Notes under the pieces: generated by a model
The model's database searches: none
Seen by the model: the letters and a program-made list of their open reading frames with translations, nothing else
Told to the model about the DNA's origin: nothing
Program-made: the position numbers and the translations under genes
Part shown: positions 17,941-28,072 of the stretch, one piece after another
Layout: the number at the start of each line of letters is the position of its first letter
Numbering within the stretch: the stretch's first letter is position 1
Source: CALARM01 sp964431735
GTDB taxonomy: Bacteria > Vulcanimicrobiota > SpSt-956 > JAKJGF01
Direction: 5' to 3'
Length of the DNA: 64,000 nt
Assembly: GCA_964431735.1 (NCBI GenBank)
Contig: CAYSLJ010000003.1
Span: forward strand, 1 to 64,000

Positions 17941-18117
17941 ATGGAAGACGGCCTGAAACACATAGCTTTTTTCTCTGATAACATAGAAGAAGATTTTAAA
18001 ATGTTCATGGGGAAAGGGGCGAAACTCATCCATAAAGAGGTTCAACATACTGAAAACCTGTCCTTTTTTTTTATGAAATCACCATCAGGTGAGCTGGTAG
18101 AGCTTATACATTATTGA
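17941..18117 (+). pseudogene. C-terminal half of a glyoxalase/VOC-family protein
   Basis: A 58-codon frame reads as the second beta-alpha-beta-beta-beta module of a vicinal-oxygen-chelate protein: opening GLKHIAFFSDNIEED, then SFFFMKSPSGELVELIHY with the usual metal-ligand Glu near the end. The first half is missing; upstream sequence is heptamer repeat with no ribosome-binding site. The simplest view is a truncated remnant. A free-standing half-VOC protein cannot be excluded, since the frame is intact. Confidence 0.65.
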
Positions 18118-18147
18118 ACATTATATGAGACGTAGTTTTATTAAAAT

Positions 18148-18240
18148 CATGACGCATAACGCATGACGGGTGGAGCGTGATGCGTGTTTCATCTACAGGG
18201 CGTTTAATAAAACGCCCCTACGACTCACTTTTCATTTTTC
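18148..18240. repeat. composite repeat: heptamers plus GGGCGTTT hairpin
   Basis: GTGACGC-like units lead through TTTCATCTACA into a hairpin (GGGCGTTT, loop AATA, AAACGCCC at 18198-18217), followed by CTACGACTCAC and CATTTTTCAC-type heptamers. The same order, with the central hairpin more or less conserved, recurs at 48470-48570 and inverted at 63855-63942. Confidence 0.75.
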
Positions 18241-18241
18241 A

Positions 18242-19507
18242 CTACTGAGGAGGCCCCTGTACCGGAGGGGTCTCCGGTTTCGGCACTGCCGTCTGAAGTA
18301 TATCGATTATTCTTCCGTTGTCTTTCTCTTTTGCCAGATCCATCGGAGTCTTTCCGCGGTTATCCTTTATAAATGCATCTGCTCCGCCTTCTACAAGTAA
18401 TCGTGTTTCATCTTTATTATTATTCTCAGCCGAATAGTGAAGAGGAGTTTTCCCCTGATTATCTCTTACATCCATATCTGCTCCACCTTCTATGAGTATT
18501 TTCGTTTCATCTTCATTTCCTTTTTCTGCAGACCAGTGAAGAGGGGTTTTACCGTAATTATCTCTTATATTCAGTTCTGCTTTACCTTCCACTAGAAGCC
18601 GTGTTTCATCTCTTTTTCCGTTCTGAGCAGACAGATGAAGAGGAGTTTTACCTTCTTTATCTTTTGTATTTAAATCGGCCCCGCCTTTTATAAGAAGTGA
18701 TGTTTCGTCTCTCATACCATTCTGTGCAGAGAGATGAAGGGGGGTTCTGCCATAATTATCAATTGCATCAATACTGGCATGTTGAGATATAAGCAAACGT
18801 ACAGTATTTTCCTGCCCCCCTGATGCGGCATAGTGAAGGGGGGTATCGCCGTCTCTGTCAGGAGCATTTATATTTGCTCCGCATGATATAAGCACATAAG
18901 CGGCACTTTCCCTGCCTCTTGATGCTGCCATATGTAAAGGGGTAATTCCGCTCCTGTCCGTAGAATGTACATCTGCACCGTATGATACAAGCAGTTCTAC
19001 AAGTTCATCGTTACCTCCATAAGCAGCAGAATGAAGGGGAGTCTTTCCGTCTTTGTCTCTAATGTCTATTCTTGCACCGCTATATATAAGTAGTTTTCCT
19101 GTAGATGTGCTTCCGCTTTCTCCTGCTATATGAAGAGGGGTTCTGTCTTTATTATCTGTACTGTTTATATAGGCTCCTCTGTATATAAGCAGTTCAGCTA
19201 CATCTTTGCCATTTCCTTCTGCCGCCCAGTGTAAAGGAGATTTGCTTGAATTATCTTTTGCATTCACATCTGCTCTTAAAGCCAGAAGTAATTGAGCCAG
19301 CTCTTTTCTATTTTTTTTTGCTGCCCAGTGTAAAGGTGTGGAACTATCGCTGTCTCTTGAATAATAAAGACCGGGGTTGGCTCTGAGCATTTCTATGGCT
19401 GTCTGCTCATTGCCGTTTTTCAAAACACTGAAAAAATTCGTTTCTCCTCCATAAGTAGACGTGGAAAGAAATACAAACAGGGAGAATAACAGGATATATT
19501 TTGTCAT
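18242..19507 (-). CDS. secreted ankyrin-repeat protein
   Basis: 421 aa. It starts with a signal peptide (about 1-20, ending STYGG) followed by eleven or so ankyrin repeats from residue about 45 to 400; most contain TPLH and end GADxNxxD. The tail is proline-rich. The four C-terminal repeats (DETxLLxEGGAD) are very alike, indicating repeat expansion. The ATG at 19505-19507 is chosen over a longer frame because AGAGGTGAT precedes it and the extra residues are translated repeat. Probably a periplasmic or surface protein-binding scaffold; the partner is unknown. Confidence 0.88.
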   Translation of the reverse strand: MTKYILLFSLFVFLSTSTYGGETNFFSVLKNGNEQTAIEMLRANPGLYYSRDSDSSTPLHWAAKKNRKELAQLLLALRADVNAKDNSSKSPLHWAAEGNGKDVAELLIYRGAYINSTDNKDRTPLHIAGESGSTSTGKLLIYSGARIDIRDKDGKTPLHSAAYGGNDELVELLVSYGADVHSTDRSGITPLHMAASRGRESAAYVLISCGANINAPDRDGDTPLHYAASGGQENTVRLLISQHASIDAIDNYGRTPLHLSAQNGMRDETSLLIKGGADLNTKDKEGKTPLHLSAQNGKRDETRLLVEGKAELNIRDNYGKTPLHWSAEKGNEDETKILIEGGADMDVRDNQGKTPLHYSAENNNKDETRLLVEGGADAFIKDNRGKTPMDLAKEKDNGRIIDILQTAVPKPETPPVQGPPQ

Positions 19508-19658
19508 TTTAATCACCTCTTTAGTATTATGACTTGATGCGTAATTTACGTGACGCACATGGTAAGCCTGCTCACGACTCACTACTCACTGTATATAGCA
19601 GAGAATATGCCAGATTTCCCCGAATATTACAAAGAAATTTCTATAACTTCATCCTGTA

Positions 19659-20300
19659 TTACTGTTCTTTGTTAATTTCCTCGCTATGTTTTCTCAGATA
19701 ATATTCAGGAAATTTTATACTGATAACCAGTAAAACCAGGGTTGCAGGCCAGCCTGTATAAAAGTCAACAGTATGTTCAAGTTCCTTATGAAAACAGCCA
19801 AGGTAAACTATAGTCAGAGATGTAATAATATAAAAAATTCCCCACATGGCAGTAACAATATTCCATGTCTTTAAAAAATAAGAAGATTTTTTTACTTTTT
19901 CCGGTATTTTCTCAAGTGTTTCCTTATTGACAAACCTGAGCACAAGAGGTTTTGCCAGGAGAATAGAACCAAGGAATATAAAACCGAATATGGCCTGATC
20001 GAAAGCTTTAACAAAGATCTGTAAAGAAGGATGACTGTGAAAGAAAGATGTGAAGAAATTCAATAAAATCATAAACAATGTTATGACAGCAAAAATATTG
20101 ACTTTTTTCATAACTGCTATATTAATAGTAAAAAGAATTATATACCATATAAGTACAAAGGCCATACCGGCCAGACCTTTATTAAAGTGTAAGAAAATAT
20201 AAAGTCCGTTAAGTGGAATAATTAAACCGAATAATAATTCTTTCCATGGCATATTCTCTTTTAAAGATGTCCAGAAATTTTTCTTTTTAGAATCGCTCAT
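19659..20300 (-). CDS. multi-pass membrane protein, VC0807/septation-protein-like
   Basis: 213 aa with about six hydrophobic segments. The pattern of paired helices, a central amphipathic stretch (ETLEKIPEKVKKSS) and a segment like TAMWGIFYIITSL resembles the VC0807/intracellular septation protein A group. The similarity is by eye and weak. The ribosome-binding site AAGGTGGTT precedes the ATG. Substrate and function unknown. Confidence 0.6.
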   Translation of the reverse strand: MSDSKKKNFWTSLKENMPWKELLFGLIIPLNGLYIFLHFNKGLAGMAFVLIWYIILFTINIAVMKKVNIFAVITLFMILLNFFTSFFHSHPSLQIFVKAFDQAIFGFIFLGSILLAKPLVLRFVNKETLEKIPEKVKKSSYFLKTWNIVTAMWGIFYIITSLTIVYLGCFHKELEHTVDFYTGWPATLVLLVISIKFPEYYLRKHSEEINKEQ

Positions 20301-20364
20301 ATTTAACCACCTTAATATTTACTAATGTAACAAATCAAAATCACGAAATCAGCGAGAAGTGCTT

Positions 20365-22116
20365 CTAATCCAGCACTTCTCTCACCTTTTTAGCAATAGT
20401 CTTTATAGAAAAAGGTTTCTCTATAAATTTTACACCTTCTTCCAGAACACCATGATGGGCTATTATATCGGCTGTATAGCCGGACATATAAAGGCATTTC
20501 ATATCAGGTCTGATTGTATGAAGTCTTTCCATCAGGTCTTTTCCGCTCATCTCCGGCATTATTACGTCTGTAACCAGCAGGTGTATATTACCTGCGTAAT
20601 TTTCTGCCAGATTAATAGCCTCATGAGGAGTTTTTGCCGTAATAACAGTGTATCCGAGCTTTTCAAGGATCATCTTACATGGTAACAGATAATCTTCCTC
20701 ATCTTCCGCCACCAGTATGGTTTCTGTTCCTCCGTCAGGTCTGGCTGCATGTTTATCTGAAGAAGGGGGAGGATTTTCCGATTTAACGCATGGCAGATAA
20801 ATTCTAAAGACTGTCCCATTTCCTTCTTCACTGTATATATTGATATATCCGTTATTCTGACTTACTATGCCATAAACAGTTGCAAGACCGAGACCTGTTC
20901 CTTTTCCGACTTCTTTGGTGGTAAAAAAAGGTTCAAATATATTTTTCATTACTTCTTTACTTATACCTGAGCCTGTATCACTTACAACCAGCATGACATA
21001 CTCTCCCCGTGGGATTTCCTCATAGCCAGAGAATGATGGATTTTCAAACACTACATTTTCTGTTGCCAGCGTAATAGAACCGATACCGGGAATAGCATCA
21101 CGGGAATTTATTACAAGATTTGCCAGAATCTGATCTATCTGCGTTGGATCAATTCTGACCTTTCCAAGATTATACCCCGGCGACCATATAAGTTCAATAT
21201 CTTCCCCTATAATTCTATGGAGTATTTTAATCATAGACGATATGGTTTCATTTATGTCCACTGTTCTGGGACTTACAGTCTGTTTTCTGGCAAAAGCAAG
21301 AAGCTGCCCCACAAGATTTGCCGCCCTCTCCGATGAATTAATAATCTGCTGTACACGGGCATATAAAGGATCATCGGCGGTCAGATCCATAACAATCAAT
21401 TCTGAAATACTGATAATAATTCCCAGTATATTGTTAAAATCATGGGCAACTCCTCCTGCAAGGCGTCCTACAGACTCCATTTTCTGGGCATGGAGCAGCT
21501 GGGCATGGAGTTTCTCTCTTTCTTCCTCTGCTTTTTTACGTTCCGTAATATCATAAAACAACTCCAGCTTGGAAATATCTCCATTTGCATTAAGAAAAGG
21601 CATATCAAATAAATCATATGTCTTACCATTGCTGCCGGTCCATTCCCACCTTACAGTTTTTCCTGAAAAAACTTCTTCATTCTTACACCACTGACATGGC
21701 TCTTTAAGATTATGAAAATATTCGAAACATTTACGGTTCATTATCTGGCCGAATTCACGCTCAATAACGGGATTAATATATTCAATGTCATATTGTTTAT
21801 TAACTATATAAATACCATAAGGATATGCATCTAAAATGGATTTTAGCTTATTACGTTCAGATAGGATTAATTCATCGACAGCACAATAGCCTGAAGACGC
21901 AAAATCATAGATTTCCCTGCATCGTTTTCTATCTTCTTCCAGTTCAAGCTGTTTTTTTCTGAGTTCTCTGTTCTCCTCCTGAAGCTTAATCTGACCGGTC
22001 TGTAATTCCTGAATCGTTTTTTTCAATTCATTATCGGATTTAGCTGATTTTAACAGAGAAGAAAGACGTTCAACTTCTTTTATTAATTCATCTCTGGACA
22101 TATCTTCATATTTCAT
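20365..22116 (-). CDS. PAS hybrid histidine kinase with C-terminal receiver
   Basis: 583 aa, cytoplasmic. Order: N-terminal coiled coil (1-75), PAS domain (about 95-195) with a CQWCKNE pair of cysteines in its middle, HisKA of the VAHDFNN type with His near 222, HATPase (VINSRDAIPG N box; DTGSGIS; GKGTGLGLATVYG), and a receiver with Asp near 515 (LLVTDVIMPEMSG). This is the architecture of cytoplasmic sensor kinases that can pass phosphate internally. No separate response regulator lies next to it. ATG is preceded by AAAGGGAC. Confidence 0.92.
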   Translation of the reverse strand: MKYEDMSRDELIKEVERLSSLLKSAKSDNELKKTIQELQTGQIKLQEENRELRKKQLELEEDRKRCREIYDFASSGYCAVDELILSERNKLKSILDAYPYGIYIVNKQYDIEYINPVIEREFGQIMNRKCFEYFHNLKEPCQWCKNEEVFSGKTVRWEWTGSNGKTYDLFDMPFLNANGDISKLELFYDITERKKAEEEREKLHAQLLHAQKMESVGRLAGGVAHDFNNILGIIISISELIVMDLTADDPLYARVQQIINSSERAANLVGQLLAFARKQTVSPRTVDINETISSMIKILHRIIGEDIELIWSPGYNLGKVRIDPTQIDQILANLVINSRDAIPGIGSITLATENVVFENPSFSGYEEIPRGEYVMLVVSDTGSGISKEVMKNIFEPFFTTKEVGKGTGLGLATVYGIVSQNNGYINIYSEEGNGTVFRIYLPCVKSENPPPSSDKHAARPDGGTETILVAEDEEDYLLPCKMILEKLGYTVITAKTPHEAINLAENYAGNIHLLVTDVIMPEMSGKDLMERLHTIRPDMKCLYMSGYTADIIAHHGVLEEGVKFIEKPFSIKTIAKKVREVLD

Positions 22117-22614
22117 TTATATGTCCCTTTCTTAAGCAAGCAAAATATTATTTTCACCGGATTTCCGATTATAGTTTATATTATATCATATACCGACACG
22201 TTGAAATCAAGGAATAATAAAATTATATTCTTCAATAATGCCGGGGATTTTTCAGGTATAAACATATTCTTCCCTGACAGGGGAGGTTATATGTTATAAT
22301 TAAATAATGAGTTCCGTAATAAAACACTACATAAAACCACAGAGAGCTTTTTAAAAAGCCACCATGGTAGATCCTTCCTATTTCCCGGGCAAATACGCTT
22401 TTTCTCCGTACATGGCCTGTGAACATGTATTTTATTTCTTCACACGAAATACTAACCTTCTTCACAACTTTTTCATAACTTCATATTATAATTCATAATG
22501 AAAGCACAAAAGAAAGAAAAAATGTCCCCGAGAATATTATAAATTTAAAGAAAGGATATGAAAGAAAATGATTAAAAGAGTGTTTCCAGGTAAAAATTGT
22601 AATTTCTTCGCCGC
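22117..22614. other. non-coding gap upstream of the PAS kinase
   Basis: About 500 bp with no convincing gene. It contains a 14-bp palindrome GCTTTTTAAAAAGC near 22348 and a CCCTGACAGGG palindrome near 22274. The 77-codon minus frame across 22232-22465 has no recognisable domain and I do not call it. Confidence 0.4.
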
Positions 22615-22764
22615 ATGCTACCAGACGTGTGCGAAGAGAATTACGAGGTATATTGGGAATATGCCGATATAAAACAAAAATCTCATGAAAATACGTTTAT
22701 CTGCCCCTGTTCACCAGGTTCTACTTTGCAATACAGGGGGAGAATTCTGAAGTCTTTTAGTTAA
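22615..22764 (+). CDS. possible small protein (49 aa) with CPC motif, or gene remnant
   Basis: A 49-codon frame containing acidic residues and then FICPCSPGSTLQYRG. No ribosome-binding site is visible before the ATG; an overlapping 34-codon frame starting at 22569 has an AAAGGATATG sequence upstream and also carries three cysteines. The two frames overlap, which would fit a decayed or frameshifted cysteine-containing gene. No family is recognised. Confidence 0.22.
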   Translation: MLPDVCEENYEVYWEYADIKQKSHENTFICPCSPGSTLQYRGRILKSFS

Positions 22765-22839
22765 AAGGAAAGAATTAATTAAGAAAATGTTTCAGAGTAA
22801 CAACAAGGAGTGAAAAATATTGTTTTTCTGCAAAAAACT

Positions 22840-25800
22840 TTAAGATTTCCCGGAATGTTTAAATTTCCGCCACGATAAAATAATTGCCAGAACAATTACT
22901 GCTACAATTACCACCAGTAGAATATTTAAAGAAATACCATTCTCTATTTTCTTTTCCTCAATTTTTACCGAAGGGTTAAACTGTCTCATTTCCGAGAGTG
23001 TAACAGGAACAGGAGTGGGACCTATCTTTTCTTTATTATCTGAAATATTTATTATTGTCTCATCACTGTTACCTTTTACTTCACCTGTGTACATAAGATA
23101 GGCTCTTGCAGGCATTACATGAAATATACCGGGAGTTTCGGCTCTGAGTTTACAGGTAATCTTACTCGTATCGCCATGATAATAAGTGGTAAAAGAAACG
23201 CATTTTTCATCTCTTAATTCCCTGTGAGTAAACCAGTAATCCCATTTTTCATCAAGGGAATAACCTTCTATCTCGTCAGGAACATATTTGCACCCTGCAG
23301 GCCTGGGATCTTCAATGACAAGATATTCAGAATCCTGATAACCGCTTATTTCAAGTTCTTCCAGTATCAGATCATTACTCTTTATTTCCATCTCTCCCCT
23401 GTCGCTTAGAGGTATCTCCTTCTTAGAATCAGGTGACTGGCCAGGTTCAATAAGATAAAACTTTCTGGTAATATTAAAGCCGGAATCTGCAGGCATTATA
23501 TGTTCTTCATCTGTATAATATTTCAGATAAATACTATAATAAAGCATGCCGGAACCTTTCATTTCAAATTTTATTTTATTTGCCCCGGCAGTAAGCCCAT
23601 CTATGAAAGGTATTTCTATCTTTTTACCGGATTTACCTATATCATCTTTTGTAAATTTAAAAGAAGTTATTTTTTTCCCATTAACATATAAATTCCCTTC
23701 AAAATCAGGATTCAATTCTTTTGTAATCTTTATATATTCTGTAATAGCCATTACTGCAGAAGCAGTATCTTTTGAAGAATACCAGGAATTTCCTTTACGG
23801 TTTACGCAGAGATATTTTACTATGGAAGGGATGAGTTTGCTTTCAGGTTTTACAGATATAAGTGCCATAAGGCAGTAAGAAGTACTTTCTACTCTGTTCT
23901 CAGTCCATCCGTAACCTCCCGGCCAAGAAGCAGTTGTTTCCCCTGTTTCTGCAGTTGTCTCCAGAATTTCAATTACATTTTTTGCTTCCTTCTGTAAACC
24001 TGCCCTGTTAAGAGCCAGAGAAAAGACTGCCATAGAATAAGGATTAAATGCTTCATATTCATCATAAAGTGACATAAGCCATCCCCTGCAGTCAACTCCG
24101 GCAGTTACGAGAGAAAAAACCATGTAGACCTTTGTATTTATATCTCTTTCTCCGGCATAATTATTTTTCAGCCATTTTATGCCATGTTTCAATCTCTTTT
24201 CATCAACCTCATAACCTGCCGATTTTGCCAGAGACATGCCATAAACAACATAGGCTGTCATAAAGGGATGGCTTTTATCCCTGGCCCACCATCCCCACCC
24301 TCCGTCAGAATGCTGAAAATTATAAAGTCTCTGAAAACCTGCCATTACCACAGGAGGAAGTTCTTTATTTATATGTTCATTCTGCACGTTCAGTTCTTTC
24401 AGAGTTTTTACCACTATTAAAGACGGGAGAAAACGGCTCATAGTCTGTTCCACACATCCATAGGGATATCCTGTGACGTATTCCAGAGATGAAAGAAGAG
24501 AAGAAGAAAGAGATGGTTCGAGTATTATAACACATTTTGAAGAATCTCTTTTCCCATTATCTGGAAGAGTGATTTCTTCTTCAGCTTTATCTCCGGTGAC
24601 TCCAGAAATTGAAACACTTTGTTCAATACCATGAGGCAAAACAGGTACAGTTGTTTTCACAGAATCAGATTCTTCGTCTGTAAGTGCAATGAGTTTTACC
24701 TCACATGGCCCCTGTTTTTTCACTCTCACCTTCCAGTCTATTGTTGCAACTCCGTCAGGAGAAACGTGAACCTTACACTGCTGTTTATTTTTATCAATAA
24801 ATTCAATACCGCCCTCTATTTCAAGCTTTGCATAAACAATTTTCTCACCGTTCAGATAATTATGGACTATACCTGTTATGACCGCTTCATCCTTTTCAGT
24901 AAAAAATCCCGGCATAATGAGCCTTGCCATAAGGTCTTTCATAACTATAACTTTCTCTGTCTTTTCTCCTGTCTTTGTATCTTTACTTATTGCTCTGGCA
25001 GTAGCCCTCCAGTTAGTAATACTGTCAGGAAAAGATATATTTACTTCTGCTCTGCCATTCTGATCTGTTATGATTGAAGGGTTAAAACAGGCAGTATCAG
25101 GGAAATATTCTCCTGTAAAGTCAGGCTTAACAACACCTGAGGCAAAATCACCTATCGTTTCTCCTTCAATATCGTTATCATCTATGGCACCTGCCTTAAC
25201 ATCTGAATACAGGCCATGCTCTCCTCTTTTTAAGGAATTATACGTAAAAATACTGTTGCCTCTTGCACCATAGAAAAATTTCTGAATATTCGGAACAAAT
25301 TCATCTGATACAGCATAAATAGACTCATCTGTAAGTCCGAAAGAAACCTGTGAAGATGCAGGTCTTTTCTTCCTGTCAAAAGTTTTAATTATAAATTTTC
25401 CGCTATCTCCGGGTCTGTATTTTTCTTTGTCACGTTCCAGTGAAACAGTAAGGAATTTATCATCAGGAGGACATATTATTTTCTTACTCTGAGTGTAAAA
25501 TTTTCCGTTAAGAAAAAAATTTACTGAAATATAGAAATCAGGTGTATATTTATCTGTTATTTTTACTTTATAGCATGCTGTTTTATTGGAGAGATCAATT
25601 ATTCTGTAATCCAGTATATCATGTCCTTCCACAGTAAGAAAAGCTTTTATACCTTCATATGGACATACAATAAGGAAATATGCAGTATCACCCGGTTCAT
25701 ATATATGCTTATCAGGTATTATATCTACTTTATTCAGATTATTCCAGTTATAATAATCTGTTCCTCCGTAAGAATAAAGTTCAATGCTCTTCTTTACCAT

Positions 25801-27438
25801 ATTATGATTTTGATCTTTAGCTTTGCAAATCACCTGATAATACCCTTCTTTTTCAGGAACAAAATCATAAGACACATTCCCTCCGTCAGTTTTTAATTTA
25901 ACTGATTCAATAGTTTTCCACTTCCATTTTTTCTTTTCTTTATCATAATTTTCATAATTAAAATCCAGAATAAAATCCGTTTCTATCGGATGTCCTTCAT
26001 AATCCCTCGCCTCTATCTTAAGGCTCCCCTTTTCACCGGGATTATAAACATACCTGTCCTGTGTAATTATAAAATAAAAAGAAGCTCCTGTTATAAGTAA
26101 TTTTGTGCTTCCTGTCACTTCTCTTCTGCTTTCGTCTGTCATGGTTACTACAACGGTATAACTTGCATCATAATTAATCTCTTCTGAAGGAAAAGAAAAA
26201 GAGCCTTTACCGTTTTTATCCGTTCTTCCCTGCCCTGTTTTGAGTTCCTGCCTTTCATATGAATTTATGGAATTCTCAGAAAAAACCTCTTCTTCCCACC
26301 AGTTATTCCAGAAAGAAGGGGAATAATAATCTCTGTATATGTGCCATTTATATTCTTTCTCCGGTATAGAATCACCAAAATAGTATTTTCCGTCTATATT
26401 AAAAGTCATAGTATCTCCCCTGACATAATGTGCCTTATCCGGTGTTACAATAATTTTAAATTCCGGTTTTCTGTATTCTTCAACCAGAAAAGTACCTTCT
26501 TTTTTCTGTCCGTCAGGGGCGGTGCAAATTATTGTATATGTTCCCGGAGGAGTTTCTTCAGAAAGAATAATATCTCCTGAGATAGCGCCATAATCATCTG
26601 TTTTAATATTTTTCTTATAAATTTCGTTATTTTTAGCATCTTTTATTGAAATTTTCATATCTTCACCGGCTACATATTCAAGTTTTCCATTTTTCTCATT
26701 TCTGAGGATACCTTTAAAAGAGACTTTCTGAGAAGGTCTGTAAACAGGTCTGTCAGTATAAATATATGCCATAAAGTTCGGCCTGATATCAGGAAGTCTG
26801 AAATTGATTTCACAGGTATCATCATTGCACACAGCCAGTATTCTGCATTGAGTTCCACTTTTAAAACCTTTAAGATTTACAGGAAGAATTCCATTTTTAT
26901 CGGTGCTGTAATTTCTCCGTTCATTGCCTGCAAAAAACTTTATATCTCCTTTTAGAGGGGAAGAACTTTTCCTGTCCTGTATGGATAAAAGGAGCATATT
27001 TTTTGAAATTTTTACAGAAAGGCCAATTGCACTTATTCTTATTGAATCAGAAATGGAATCTCTATCAGTAGAAGCTACCAGGTAATAAACACCTGAAGAT
27101 AATTCAGGAAGATTTAGAATAAACTCTCCCCTGGAGTAATGATTGTCATAGGGTTTTATTGTAACACTTTTATTTATTTCTTCCAGAGGTACAGATTGTA
27201 AAGAATAATTTTTATATTTATCGGCAGTTAAATCGGCAGGTATTTTATATATCTTTAAATTAATATTTTCTTCATGAGAGCCTTTCCTGTCAGTGCTGTA
27301 TATATAACCTTTTAAAAATATCTTTTCTCCCGGATAATAAAGGTGTCTGAGAGAAAAAGTTATCCGGTAATTATCTGCCATCGATGGTAAAGAGAAAAAA
27401 CATAATAACAAAACCATTATATATATTATTTTTTTCAT
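22840..27438 (-). CDS. bacterial alpha-2-macroglobulin family protein
   Basis: 1532 aa. Signal peptide at 1-20 (ends PSMA), then repeated macroglobulin beta domains (for example YTDRPVYRPSQKVSFKG near 230), the conserved FPDSITNWRATARAIS segment, and a thioester-type motif PYGCVEQTM near 995 followed by the alpha/alpha toroid (GGWGWWARD). A C-terminal transmembrane helix (about 1500-1525) and basic tail RKFKHSGKS would anchor it. Known relatives trap proteases by covalent thioester capture. The usual partner pbpC is absent. The ATG at 27436-27438 is used; the extra upstream codons are translated CACTTTT repeat. Confidence 0.93.
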   Translation of the reverse strand: MKKIIYIMVLLLCFFSLPSMADNYRITFSLRHLYYPGEKIFLKGYIYSTDRKGSHEENINLKIYKIPADLTADKYKNYSLQSVPLEEINKSVTIKPYDNHYSRGEFILNLPELSSGVYYLVASTDRDSISDSIRISAIGLSVKISKNMLLLSIQDRKSSSPLKGDIKFFAGNERRNYSTDKNGILPVNLKGFKSGTQCRILAVCNDDTCEINFRLPDIRPNFMAYIYTDRPVYRPSQKVSFKGILRNEKNGKLEYVAGEDMKISIKDAKNNEIYKKNIKTDDYGAISGDIILSEETPPGTYTIICTAPDGQKKEGTFLVEEYRKPEFKIIVTPDKAHYVRGDTMTFNIDGKYYFGDSIPEKEYKWHIYRDYYSPSFWNNWWEEEVFSENSINSYERQELKTGQGRTDKNGKGSFSFPSEEINYDASYTVVVTMTDESRREVTGSTKLLITGASFYFIITQDRYVYNPGEKGSLKIEARDYEGHPIETDFILDFNYENYDKEKKKWKWKTIESVKLKTDGGNVSYDFVPEKEGYYQVICKAKDQNHNMVKKSIELYSYGGTDYYNWNNLNKVDIIPDKHIYEPGDTAYFLIVCPYEGIKAFLTVEGHDILDYRIIDLSNKTACYKVKITDKYTPDFYISVNFFLNGKFYTQSKKIICPPDDKFLTVSLERDKEKYRPGDSGKFIIKTFDRKKRPASSQVSFGLTDESIYAVSDEFVPNIQKFFYGARGNSIFTYNSLKRGEHGLYSDVKAGAIDDNDIEGETIGDFASGVVKPDFTGEYFPDTACFNPSIITDQNGRAEVNISFPDSITNWRATARAISKDTKTGEKTEKVIVMKDLMARLIMPGFFTEKDEAVITGIVHNYLNGEKIVYAKLEIEGGIEFIDKNKQQCKVHVSPDGVATIDWKVRVKKQGPCEVKLIALTDEESDSVKTTVPVLPHGIEQSVSISGVTGDKAEEEITLPDNGKRDSSKCVIILEPSLSSSLLSSLEYVTGYPYGCVEQTMSRFLPSLIVVKTLKELNVQNEHINKELPPVVMAGFQRLYNFQHSDGGWGWWARDKSHPFMTAYVVYGMSLAKSAGYEVDEKRLKHGIKWLKNNYAGERDINTKVYMVFSLVTAGVDCRGWLMSLYDEYEAFNPYSMAVFSLALNRAGLQKEAKNVIEILETTAETGETTASWPGGYGWTENRVESTSYCLMALISVKPESKLIPSIVKYLCVNRKGNSWYSSKDTASAVMAITEYIKITKELNPDFEGNLYVNGKKITSFKFTKDDIGKSGKKIEIPFIDGLTAGANKIKFEMKGSGMLYYSIYLKYYTDEEHIMPADSGFNITRKFYLIEPGQSPDSKKEIPLSDRGEMEIKSNDLILEELEISGYQDSEYLVIEDPRPAGCKYVPDEIEGYSLDEKWDYWFTHRELRDEKCVSFTTYYHGDTSKITCKLRAETPGIFHVMPARAYLMYTGEVKGNSDETIINISDNKEKIGPTPVPVTLSEMRQFNPSVKIEEKKIENGISLNILLVVIVAVIVLAIILSWRKFKHSGKS

Positions 27439-27855
27439 ATATAAAAAATCCTCACTGAAATGGAGTAAAAAGTGAGTCGTGAATAGAGAGTAATATCCTA
27501 TTCTTTTCACTTTTCACTATAATTAAATTCTAATAAATTATTTAGATAAGTTGCTTCTACATAATTTTCATCTAACTACTTAAATTTTATACCATTAAAA
27601 ATGAAAGTTCCTATAACGTTAAATTATGAAATACAATATAAGGCATAACTATATATATTCTATAAAAAATTCAAAAATCTCTTTTTTTACGTAATTTTAT
27701 ATTAAAAATCGTAAGATAAAAATACTTTTCAGGAAGGAAGTAAATGAAAATAAAAAGAATATATATAACTATACTTTTGCAGATTTCTTAAAAACAGTTG
27801 AAATTCTTAAATTTAAGGCTAATTATCTATTAGCGGTTAGCTATTAGCAATTAGA
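27439..27855. other. AT-rich gap between alpha-2-macroglobulin and helicase genes
   Basis: It starts with CACTTTT- and GTGAGTC-type heptamers (27470-27522) and ends with a different heptamer tract, TATTAGC / GGTTAGC / TATTAGC / AATTAGA (27826-27856), which abuts the MITE-like element. Between them is very AT-rich sequence without an open frame of note. No clear promoter identified. Confidence 0.5.
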
Positions 27856-28072
27856 CTAAGAACCTATCCGAAAAGTCATATTTATTCTACACCCTTCCGG
27901 TGGGTGAGGCTCTGGAGAAAAATATATACCGTATTAACAGTAATTTATAAATTAAACAAATGTAATATCGTAGCAGTCTGTAATAAGAGTTTTTTTGCAA
28001 GAGGATTATAGATTTTTCGGAAGAGCCTCACACACCGGAAGGTATTTGATGACTTTTCGGATAGGCTCTAAG
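27856..28072 (-). mobile_element. MITE-like element, subfamily B, copy 2
   Basis: Inverted near-identical copy of the element at 279-494, with the same nested terminal inverted repeats (CCTATCCGAAAAGT outside, CCTTCCGGTG and GAGGCTCT inside). Its right end carries CTAAG that is shared with the first bases of an A-type element end (28068 onward), which overlaps the stop codon of the helicase gene. Confidence 0.75.

Noticed and set aside
22232..22465. 77-codon minus frame in the gap upstream of the PAS kinase
   Set aside because: No ribosome-binding site, no domain, and composition typical of AT-rich non-coding DNA; it crosses two palindromes.
24619..25077. Plus-strand frame of 152 codons within the alpha-2-macroglobulin gene
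   Set aside because: Shadow of a well-supported gene on the other strand; no start signal and Cys/Phe-rich antisense composition.
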